A program made the position numbers and the translations under genes. A stretch of DNA of 41,694 nucleotides from an uncultured Clostridia bacterium (GTDB lineage Bacteria > Bacillota > Clostridia > Christensenellales > CAMQZB01). Shown one piece after another: positions 16,967-23,629 of the stretch. Every line of letters starts with the position of its first letter. The first letter of the stretch is position 1. The stretch lies in NCBI GenBank assembly GCA_947039455.1, contig CAMQZB010000015.1:1-41694 (forward strand), given 5' to 3'. Under the pieces are notes generated by a model. It was not told where the DNA came from. It saw only the letters and a list, made by a program, of their open reading frames with translations, and did no database searches.

Positions 16967-17857
16967 ATGATAAATTTACAAAACATGACAACTGAAACTG
17001 TTAATGCAAACTCAACTAAACTTAGTGAGCTTTCAATAATTGAAGCGGTTAAATTGATGAATAATGAAGATATAAATGCAGTAAAATGTATTGAGTCTGA
17101 AATTCCACAAATTACAAAAGCTATTGAAGCGGCAAGCATTGCATTAAATGCTGGTGGCAGAATAATATATATTGGAGCAGGCACAAGTGGCAGACTTGGC
17201 GTGTTAGATGCAGTAGAGTGTCCCCCAACTTTCGGAGTTGATTACAATACTGTAGTAGGATTGATGGCTGGAGGTTCTGACGCATTTGTGAAAGCAAAAG
17301 AGGGCGCGGAAGATTCATTTAGTGAAGGTAAAGAATCATTAATTGAAGCTAAATTAACTGAAAAAGACGTGGTAATTGGTATTGCAGCAAGTGGTAGAAC
17401 ACCATTCGTAATTGGCGGATTAGACTATGCAAAAAGTATAAATGCAAAGACAATTACTGTTTCATGTAACAAGAACAGTGAAATTTCTAACCACAGCGAC
17501 ATAGCAATTGAAGCCTGTCCAGGGGCGGAAGTGTTGACTGGTTCAACAAGACTAAAAGCTGGTACTACAACAAAGCTAATACTTAATATGATAAGCACAT
17601 TAAGCATGGTTCAGTTCGGAAAAGTATTTAAAAACTACATGGTAGATTTGAAAATGACAAACGAGAAACTAATAGCTCGTGGAATAAATATAGTCAGTGA
17701 AGCCGCTGAATGCGACAAAGCATTAGCGAAAGAAGTGTTAGAAAAAGCCAATGGACATGTAAAGTTGGCGATTGTGATGATTTTGTTGAATATTACCCTT
17801 GAGGAAGCACAAGCAAAGCTTGAGATTGCGCATGGGCATATTCATAAAATAATATAA
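16967..17857 (+). CDS. murQ: N-acetylmuramic acid 6-phosphate etherase
   Basis: 296 residues, the family length. MurQ removes the lactyl ether of MurNAc-6-phosphate to give GlcNAc-6-phosphate and D-lactate in the cytoplasm. The SIS domain (about 50-210) shows IIYIGAGTSGRLGVLDAVEC, GGSDAFVKAKEGAEDSFSEG and GIAASGRTPFVIGGLDYAKS. The family signature STRLKAGTTTK is intact, and Glu residues in AVECPPTF and EGAEDS are in the places of the catalytic pair. I use the ATG at 16967, with GAGGTG four bases before it; the frame is open nine codons further upstream but would start on the -10 box. It heads an operon with the PTS and mupG genes. Confidence 0.96.
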   Translation: MINLQNMTTETVNANSTKLSELSIIEAVKLMNNEDINAVKCIESEIPQITKAIEAASIALNAGGRIIYIGAGTSGRLGVLDAVECPPTFGVDYNTVVGLMAGGSDAFVKAKEGAEDSFSEGKESLIEAKLTEKDVVIGIAASGRTPFVIGGLDYAKSINAKTITVSCNKNSEISNHSDIAIEACPGAEVLTGSTRLKAGTTTKLILNMISTLSMVQFGKVFKNYMVDLKMTNEKLIARGINIVSEAAECDKALAKEVLEKANGHVKLAIVMILLNITLEEAQAKLEIAHGHIHKII

Positions 17858-17860
17858 GTT

Positions 17861-17878
17861 TGTTCGATTAATTGAACA
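17861..17878 (+). repeat. Palindrome between murQ and the PTS gene
   Basis: TGTTCGATTAATTGAACA is an 18-bp palindrome with one mismatched pair. It overlaps no gene and ends just before GGAGGG of the PTS gene. It could be a small RNA hairpin affecting translation, or a protein site. Confidence 0.45.
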
Positions 17879-17888
17879 TGGAGGGAAG

Positions 17889-19313
17889 ATGACGAATTTA
17901 GAATTGGGAAGACTGATAGTCAAGACTATTGGTGGAAAAGAGAACATTATTAAGGCGACAAATTGTATGACAAGATTGCGCCTAACAGTGAAAGACTCAA
18001 CGCTATTCACAAAAGAAGATATTAAGAATATCGATGGCGTGTTAGGTTTAGTAGTTGACGGCAACAGTTATCAAGTAGTACTTGGACCTGGAAAAGCTAA
18101 GAAAGTAACTGATGAAGTTATTGCTGAATTCAGCTTAGCAAGAGCAGATGCGGTAACTGATAATTGGGCAGCTAATAAAGATGCTATGAAATCAGGACAA
18201 AAACAAAACAAATTCAAGAATGCATTGAAAATAATTTCTGAGATCTTCATACCAATGATACCAGCAATTATCGCAGCAGGATTATTTAACGGACTAGGAT
18301 CATTATTGGGTCAATTAATGACAAGTAAAGTAGTATCAGGAGTATTCTTTGAAGGAATGCAGTTGGTATTCACACTAATTGGAGGCGCGTTCTTCACATA
18401 CTTCGCAGTGTTTACTGGTGTCTATGCAGCAAAAGCATTTGGCGCAACAGAAGCACTTGGTGGAATGATTGGTGGAATAACAATCGGAGCAAACATAGTA
18501 AAATTATCAACTATGATTGGATTGTTTAACACAGCAGTTCCATTAGAGTCAATTTTGACTACAGGAAAAGGCGGAATCATCGGAGTTATTTTAGCAGTAT
18601 GGATTTTAGCACAAGTAGAAAGATTTATCAGAAAACGTATGCCAGACGTGTTGGATTTAATATTCACACCGTTCTTGTCATTGTTAATAACAGGATTAGT
18701 AACAATATTCGTAATCATGCCAGTAGCAGGATTCTTCTCTGACGGATTAGTATATGTATTGAGTTTACTAGTAAATAGTGGTAGCGTAGTAGTGAGCATA
18801 ATCTCAGGTTATGTATTGGCAGCATTGTTCTTGCCGATGGTACTATTAGGATTGCACCACGGATTGATTCCAATCTATGCCGTACAACTTGAAGCAATGG
18901 GCGGAGTAAGTTTGTTCCCAGTACTAGCAATGGCTGGTGCAGGACAAGTAGGTGCAGCAATTGCTATCTATATTAAAGCAAAGAAAGCAGGAAACACTAG
19001 ATTAACAAGTATTATTTCAGGAGCGTTGCCAGCAGGGTTCCTTGGAGTAGGCGAGCCTCTAATCTACGGAGTAACTTTACCAATGTTCAAACCGTTCATA
19101 ACTGCAGGGTTAGGAGCAGGATTTGGTGGAGCTTATGTAATGATGATGAGTGTAATGGCGTCAGCGTGGGGACCAAGTGGACTAGTAGCGTTGCCGCTAA
19201 TGATCGGAACATCAGGCATCTTACATTACTTTATCGGACTAGTAATTTCATATATTGCAGGATTTATTATTACTGCACTTGTAATCAAGGAAAAAGACGT
19301 ACTGAATGTATAA
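17889..19313 (+). CDS. murP: PTS transporter IIBC, probable MurNAc-specific
   Basis: 474 residues. A glucose-type EIIB domain (about 1-85) carries the phosphorylated Cys26 in ATNCMTRLRL. After a basic linker, a PTS EIIC domain (about 110-470) has about ten membrane helices, with the conserved GLHHGLIPIYAVQLEAMG and LGVGEPLIYGVTLP stretches. It imports and phosphorylates a sugar, receiving phosphate from a general EIIA, since none is fused. Between murQ and mupG, MurNAc or the MurNAc-GlcNAc disaccharide is the likely cargo, as for the MurP of Staphylococcus and Bacillus. Start at ATG 17889, three bases after GGAGGG. Its last eight bases overlap mupG. Confidence 0.88.
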   Translation: MTNLELGRLIVKTIGGKENIIKATNCMTRLRLTVKDSTLFTKEDIKNIDGVLGLVVDGNSYQVVLGPGKAKKVTDEVIAEFSLARADAVTDNWAANKDAMKSGQKQNKFKNALKIISEIFIPMIPAIIAAGLFNGLGSLLGQLMTSKVVSGVFFEGMQLVFTLIGGAFFTYFAVFTGVYAAKAFGATEALGGMIGGITIGANIVKLSTMIGLFNTAVPLESILTTGKGGIIGVILAVWILAQVERFIRKRMPDVLDLIFTPFLSLLITGLVTIFVIMPVAGFFSDGLVYVLSLLVNSGSVVVSIISGYVLAALFLPMVLLGLHHGLIPIYAVQLEAMGGVSLFPVLAMAGAGQVGAAIAIYIKAKKAGNTRLTSIISGALPAGFLGVGEPLIYGVTLPMFKPFITAGLGAGFGGAYVMMMSVMASAWGPSGLVALPLMIGTSGILHYFIGLVISYIAGFIITALVIKEKDVLNV

Positions 19314-20352
19314 ACTGGGATCCAGTGTATACATATCGAGTTTTGATGTGATAAAAAAAGATTTACCTTCACTTTTTAGTGAAGGTAAATCTATATTCAC
19401 CTCCTTCCACGTATCAGAAGAATTTAGCGAAGACTACGTAAAAAAGTCTACCGAAATGCTAAAATTCCTAAAAGATTGTGGGTATAAGGTGATAGCTGAT
19501 GTAAGTAAAAAGACTTTGAAAATGTTCAACTATGAAGACATTTTGGAGTTCAAGAAAGATTTTGAAATAGATATACTAAGAATTGATTACGGGTATAGTG
19601 TTGAAGAAATCATACATTTGGCGAAAGAAACTGAGATATGTCTAAACGCGTCAACGGTAACTGAAAGTGAGTTGAAGGAAATAAGAAAGGGTAGTGATAA
19701 GCGTATATTGTTGATACACAATTTCTATCCAAAAGTAGAGAGCGGACTTGATGACAAGCAGTTTGTAGAAATGAACAAAAGGTTTCGCAAGTTAGGCTAT
19801 GAAGTGGCAGGGTTTATTTCAAGTGATGTGATAAAACGTGGTCCAATGTTTGAAGAACTAGTAACTTTAGAGAGCCACCGTGGAAAAACACCGTACTATC
19901 AATATGTTGATATGATGGAAAACATGGCGGTTGATATGGTGATATGCGGAGATGGAATAGTGTCAAAAACCGAAGATCATAAGATAGCTAAGTATGTAAA
20001 AACAAGGACGCTAGAAATTGAAGCGGTAATTGATGAAAAGCATTGCAACTTATATAATCAGCCATTTACTATAAGACAAGATTCCCCAACAACGTTGAAA
20101 AGACTGGTGGAAACCAGAGAATATTCTTGCTTTGGTGGAGAAGTGTTGCCAGAAAATCAAATAGAGCGAAAACGTGGTAGTATATGTATCGACAATTCGT
20201 TATTTAAACGATATAGCGGAGAAGTGACTATACCAACAAAAGATTATTGCGCATTTGATCGTGTAAATGTCATTGGCAAAGTAACAGATGAAAACATGCT
20301 AAATCTAATTAAAAACGGCAATAAAATAATCTTAAAAGCGTCCTCAAAATAG
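19306..20352 (+). CDS. mupG: 6-phospho-N-acetylmuramidase
   Basis: 348 residues, former DUF871 family. An N-terminal TIM-barrel domain (about 1-235: LGSSVYISSFDV, FTSFHVSEEF, LRIDYGYSVEEI, LLIHNFYPKVESGLD, LESHRGKTPYYQ) is followed by a small C-terminal beta domain (about 240-345: RKRGSICIDN, DYCAFDRVNVIG). In Staphylococcus aureus this enzyme splits MurNAc-6P-GlcNAc delivered by MurP into MurNAc-6P and GlcNAc, and MurQ then acts on the former. The ATG lies inside the end of the PTS gene (8-base overlap) with only a distant GGAA, so it is probably read by translational coupling. With it, recycling of peptidoglycan disaccharides is complete as far as GlcNAc-6P; nagA and nagB are not here. Confidence 0.9.
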   Translation: MYKLGSSVYISSFDVIKKDLPSLFSEGKSIFTSFHVSEEFSEDYVKKSTEMLKFLKDCGYKVIADVSKKTLKMFNYEDILEFKKDFEIDILRIDYGYSVEEIIHLAKETEICLNASTVTESELKEIRKGSDKRILLIHNFYPKVESGLDDKQFVEMNKRFRKLGYEVAGFISSDVIKRGPMFEELVTLESHRGKTPYYQYVDMMENMAVDMVICGDGIVSKTEDHKIAKYVKTRTLEIEAVIDEKHCNLYNQPFTIRQDSPTTLKRLVETREYSCFGGEVLPENQIERKRGSICIDNSLFKRYSGEVTIPTKDYCAFDRVNVIGKVTDENMLNLIKNGNKIILKASSK

Positions 20353-20384
20353 TGTTCAGCGGATAAAATAAGATAATAACAAAG

Positions 20385-20416
20385 AAAAAAGCCTCTGTAT
20401 AACAGAGGCTTTTTTC
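20385..20416 (+). terminator. Intrinsic terminator of the murQ operon
   Basis: GCCTCTGT pairs with ACAGAGGC, flanked by AAAAAA before and TTTTTT after, so it can also serve the convergent TrmB-type gene. Confidence 0.92.
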
Positions 20417-20484
20417 GTCTATGTAATTACGTATTTATAAAGTACTTATGCGTTGATATTAAATAAAAGTTAAAAATTTTTATG

Positions 20485-21273
20485 CTAATAAATATCTCTA
20501 ACTTTAGCGTAGTCGTCGCCGAAAACTTCTTTGCCGTGGTCGCCAAGTTTTTCAAGGATATGAGCGGTGTATGCATCGTGAATAATGAATTCTTTAGTAA
20601 GAAAAACCATAGTGCTGTTGTATGTCCAAACGAAATCGTAATCTGAATTGATGTTTGAACCGAAAAGCACTTGATTGTCAATTACGGCTGATAGCCAGCG
20701 ACCGTTGTCTTCTTGAATCTTGGCATGTTCAAAGCCGTGCTTGTAATATTTTTTCAACGGTAAATTATAATGTTGGTTTTCACTGAAACAAATTAATATA
20801 AATTTATCTGCTTTTTTCTCAATAGCAACAAGAAGTGCCAAAATTTCATTGTCAATTTCATTTTCCCAAATTTGTATGTATACTTCACTGGTAGCTTGTC
20901 TTAGCATAAGTTTTAGTTTAGTCAAAGCGTTAGAGTAAGAGTTGATTTTCCAAAGTTCAGGGTTCTTTGATTGAATGTTAAATTCTCCAAGACTATTTTC
21001 CATATTTTCAAAGTCCAAAGATGTTGAAATTTTTAATTGTGCAATAAATTCATCAACAGGAACAGCGGAATACTTTATAGGCTGAGATTGGGTAGACAAA
21101 ATTGCACCCTTGTTTAGAAGAATTTCAAGAATGTTATAAATCTTTGAACGCGGTATTCCTGATTGCTTGGAAACCTCATATCCACTCATATTACTATATT
21201 GCAATAATGAAATATAAGCCTTTGTTTCGTTTTCAGTGAAATTATATTTTTTCATAAGTTGTATAATGTCCAT
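20485..21273 (-). CDS. TrmB-family transcriptional regulator
   Basis: 262 residues. The N-terminal winged helix-turn-helix of the TrmB type (about 1-75: NFTENETKAYISLLQYSNMS, GYEVSKQSGIPRSKIYNILE) is followed by a short coiled region and a C-terminal effector domain (about 105-255) of the phospholipase-D-like fold typical of TrmB (PELWKINSYSNALTKLKLML, DNQVLFGSNINSDYDFVWTY). TrmB proteins sense sugars or related small molecules and are mostly known from archaea and some Bacillota. GAGGTGG is placed for the ATG at 21273; a GTG at 21282 lies inside that site, so I exclude it. It is divergent from the TauE-OCD-tautomerase-dehydratase operon and separated by two repeat arrays, making it the obvious regulator of that operon. 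Confidence 0.85.
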   Translation of the reverse strand: MDIIQLMKKYNFTENETKAYISLLQYSNMSGYEVSKQSGIPRSKIYNILEILLNKGAILSTQSQPIKYSAVPVDEFIAQLKISTSLDFENMENSLGEFNIQSKNPELWKINSYSNALTKLKLMLRQATSEVYIQIWENEIDNEILALLVAIEKKADKFILICFSENQHYNLPLKKYYKHGFEHAKIQEDNGRWLSAVIDNQVLFGSNINSDYDFVWTYNSTMVFLTKEFIIHDAYTAHILEKLGDHGKEVFGDDYAKVRDIY

Positions 21274-21328
21274 TATTACCACCTCATCATTTTATTATAG
21301 TATGACACAAATTGAGAAAAAAAGCAAA

Positions 21329-21353
21329 TTCATGTTTTATGAATAATGTTCAT
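21329..21353. promoter_or_regulatory. Alternating TTCAT/ATGAA half-site array
   Basis: TTCAT (21329), ATGAA (21339) and TTCAT (21349) are spaced exactly 10 bp apart in the divergent gap. The geometry matches a protein binding cooperatively along one face of DNA. It lies upstream of the -35 of the TauE operon and of the TrmB-type gene. Confidence 0.5.
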
Positions 21354-21394
21354 AATAAAAATTCAAAAAAAATGAAAAAAACATTAAAAGATTG

Positions 21395-21423
21395 TTGACT
21401 TTTTAACAAACTTTTATTATAAT
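21395..21423 (+). promoter_or_regulatory. Strong promoter of the TauE-OCD-tautomerase-dehydratase operon
   Basis: TTGACT (21395-21400), a 17-bp spacer and TATAAT (21418-21423). Predicted start near 21430, which places the AGTTAC/AGTGAC repeats directly over and after the start site. Confidence 0.85.
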
Positions 21424-21469
21424 AGTTACATAAAGTTACTATTAGTTACTATGAGTGACTAATAGTGAC
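21424..21469 (+). repeat. Five-unit 10-bp repeat array that also forms a 16-bp hairpin
   Basis: AGTTAC at 21424, 21434 and 21444, then AGTGAC at 21454 and 21464, all exactly 10 bp apart. Within it, GTTACTATTAGTTACT (21435-21450) and AGTGACTAATAGTGAC (21454-21469) form a 16-bp RNA stem, with two G-U pairs, around a 3-base ATG loop. It starts about five bases into the predicted transcript and ends 16 bases before the AGGAG site. It can act as a row of operators (ACT-N3-AGT palindromes) or as a leader hairpin. Confidence 0.8.
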
Positions 21470-21497
21470 AAAAAGCAAATGAAGAGGAGAGCAAAAA

Positions 21498-22403
21498 ATG
21501 ATATTAGCAGTACAAATTTTTCTTGGCGGTCTTATGCTTGCATACCTAGGTGTGTTCGTACAAGACTTGATCAAAAACAGAAGTGAGATTAAGAGTGATG
21601 GGTGGATGAAAAACTCAATTAACTGTGCACAAGGGTTTATAACAAACTTCCTTGACACGTTGGGAATTGGAAGTTTCGCACCACAAACGGTAATTTACAG
21701 ATCATGCAAATTGATGCGTGATGAGAGTAACATACCAGGAACTCTAAATGTAGCAAATACAATTCCAGTAATGTTTGAGGGATTTATTTTCTTAATAGTA
21801 GTACAACTTGAAGCGTTAACATTAATATGTTTAGTATTAGCGTCAATCATTGGAGGACTAATCGGAGCAAGAATAATCAAAAACTTACCAGTGAAAAAAG
21901 TACAATTAGTAATAGCGTTTGCTTTGTTTATCACAGCAGTATTAATGCTTTTGCGTGAAACAGGCGTACTTGATATTTTGGGAGAAGGAAACACAGCATT
22001 AGGATTGTCAGGCTGGCCTCTAATTTTGGCAATGGTAGGACTAGTAGTTTGCGGAATGGGTCAAGCAGTAGGCGTAGGATTCTATGCACCATGTATGGCG
22101 ATAGTATACTTTGCAGGAATGGATCCACTAGTAGCGTTCCCAATCATGATGGTATCATGTGCATCAGTTATGCCAATGGCTTCAATTTCATACATAAAAT
22201 CAGGCAAATACGAAAAAATGATTTCAATTATCATAATGGTTACGGGAATTATCGGAGTAGCAGTTGCAGCATTCTTTGTTAAGAACATGGACAAAACAGC
22301 ATTGATTTGGATAGTAGTATTCGTAGTATTCTTTGCATCATTTACAACTTTGAAACAAGCTTTGAAAAAAGAGCCAGTTGAAGAGACAGGGAGCGAGGCG
22401 TAA
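21498..22403 (+). CDS. TauE/SafE family (TSUP) membrane permease
   Basis: 301 residues with about eight membrane helices in two halves. TSUP signatures are visible: FLDTLGIGSFAPQTV after the first helices and GMGQAVGVGFYAPCMAIVYF in the second half, each being the conserved re-entrant stretch of a repeat. Members move sulfite, sulfonates or other small organic acids, often outward. AGGAG eight bases before the ATG sets the start. It is the first gene of the TrmB-linked operon and overlaps the next gene by one base (TAATG), so translation is coupled. The cargo cannot be told from sequence; the neighbours suggest a small carboxylated compound. Confidence 0.88.
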   Translation: MILAVQIFLGGLMLAYLGVFVQDLIKNRSEIKSDGWMKNSINCAQGFITNFLDTLGIGSFAPQTVIYRSCKLMRDESNIPGTLNVANTIPVMFEGFIFLIVVQLEALTLICLVLASIIGGLIGARIIKNLPVKKVQLVIAFALFITAVLMLLRETGVLDILGEGNTALGLSGWPLILAMVGLVVCGMGQAVGVGFYAPCMAIVYFAGMDPLVAFPIMMVSCASVMPMASISYIKSGKYEKMISIIIMVTGIIGVAVAAFFVKNMDKTALIWIVVFVVFFASFTTLKQALKKEPVEETGSEA

Positions 22404-23389
22404 TGTTATTATTGAATAGAGAGGATATAAAAAATTCTTTTTCAATGAAAAACGCTATTGAAGCAGTAAAAGAAGCCTTTGTATTATACACACAAAACAA
22501 AAGTGTAGTTCCATTGAGAACTAATATACAAGTGCCAAAACACAATGGAACACTGTTGTTTATGCCAGCTTATGTTGAGAGCATGGACACTGCGTCTTTG
22601 AAAATTGTAAATATATATCCAGACAACTTGAAAAAACAATTACCAACAGCTCCAGCTCAAGTAATGCTTATTAATACTGAAAACGGTATTGTTGAAGCAA
22701 TTCTTGACGGAACTTATGTTACACAATTAAGAACAGGTGCAGCAACAGGAGTAGCTTTAGAATATTTAGCTAACCCTGATGCGAAAATCGGTTGCGTAAT
22801 TGGTACTGGTGGACAAGCGGCAACGCAATTAGAAGCTATGTTATCAGTTAGAAAACTTGAAAAAGTAAAAATCTATGACTTGTCACAAGAGCGATTAATT
22901 GCTTTCGTTGAACAAATGAAAGAACAGTTGAAAGATTATGGCGTAGAGATTATCCCAGCAACATCAAGTGATGATGCGGTGGAAGGCGCGGACATAATTG
23001 TTACTGTGACACCGTCTACAAGACCAGTATTTGATGGAACTAAAGTTAAAGCAGGTTGCACAGTTTCTTGTGTTGGATCGTATCAACATCATATGCAAGA
23101 AATGGATCCAGCAATTTTGCCAAGAGCTAGTAAAATTTATTTCGATTCAATGGAAGCTGTTTTAGATGAGTCAGGAGATATCTTGATTCCGTTAGCTAAA
23201 GGTATAATCACAAAAGAAGATTTTACTGGTGAGATTGGAAATGTTATTCTTGGTAACTTAGTTGGACGTGAGAGTCATGATGAAATTATCGTATTTAAAA
23301 CTGTCGGAATCGGCACTCAAGATTTAACTACAGCAAGAGCTATTGTTGGAAAAGCTAAAGAAATGAGTATCGGTACTAAGTGGGAATAG
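22403..23389 (+). CDS. Ornithine cyclodeaminase/mu-crystallin family protein
   Basis: 328 residues. The fold pairs a substrate domain with an NAD(P)-binding Rossmann domain (about 130-250, IGCVIGTGGQAATQLEAMLS, KIYDLSQERL). Conserved substrate-side residues are present: the Arg of PLRTNIQVP, the Lys of ASLKIVNIYPDN and the Arg of YVTQLRTGAATG. The family contains ornithine cyclodeaminase, alanine dehydrogenase, ketimine reductases and lysine-type cyclodeaminases. The VGSYQHHMQEMD stretch is nearer to the alanine dehydrogenase/ketimine reductase group than to true ornithine cyclodeaminase, so an imine or amino-acid redox step is my best reading. It starts on the last base of the permease stop codon and shares the TrmB-linked operon. 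Confidence 0.85.
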   Translation: MLLLNREDIKNSFSMKNAIEAVKEAFVLYTQNKSVVPLRTNIQVPKHNGTLLFMPAYVESMDTASLKIVNIYPDNLKKQLPTAPAQVMLINTENGIVEAILDGTYVTQLRTGAATGVALEYLANPDAKIGCVIGTGGQAATQLEAMLSVRKLEKVKIYDLSQERLIAFVEQMKEQLKDYGVEIIPATSSDDAVEGADIIVTVTPSTRPVFDGTKVKAGCTVSCVGSYQHHMQEMDPAILPRASKIYFDSMEAVLDESGDILIPLAKGIITKEDFTGEIGNVILGNLVGRESHDEIIVFKTVGIGTQDLTTARAIVGKAKEMSIGTKWE

Positions 23390-23398
23390 ATTAATTTT

Positions 23399-23617
23399 AT
23401 GCCACATATTAAAATTACGTTGTATAACGGAAAATCATTAGAAGAAAAAATGCGTATTGGGAATGAAATCGCAATGAGCATTGAAAATTCTACAACATGG
23501 ACAGAGGGTGATATTTCTATCTCGTTTGAAGAAGTTGAACCTACTGTGTTTGTGGAAAAAGTAAAAGAAAACATCAGCAATGATTTGTTGGTGAAAACAT
23601 CAAAATATATTGTATAA
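23399..23617 (+). CDS. 4-oxalocrotonate tautomerase-like small protein
   Basis: 72 residues beginning MPHIKITLYNGKSLEEK. Removal of Met leaves Pro1, the catalytic base of the tautomerase superfamily, and the length fits a 4-OT/PptA-type subunit (beta-alpha-beta fold, ISISFEEVEPTVFVEKV as the second strand and loop). Such enzymes move protons between enol and keto forms of 2-keto acids, or have related promiscuous activities. The gap to the preceding gene is nine bases and there is no strong ribosome-binding site, so coupling is likely. Its presence beside a redox enzyme and a dehydratase-family protein suggests that a 2-hydroxydienoate or enol intermediate arises in the pathway. Confidence 0.85.
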   Translation: MPHIKITLYNGKSLEEKMRIGNEIAMSIENSTTWTEGDISISFEEVEPTVFVEKVKENISNDLLVKTSKYIV

Positions 23618-23629
23618 AGGAGAACTATT

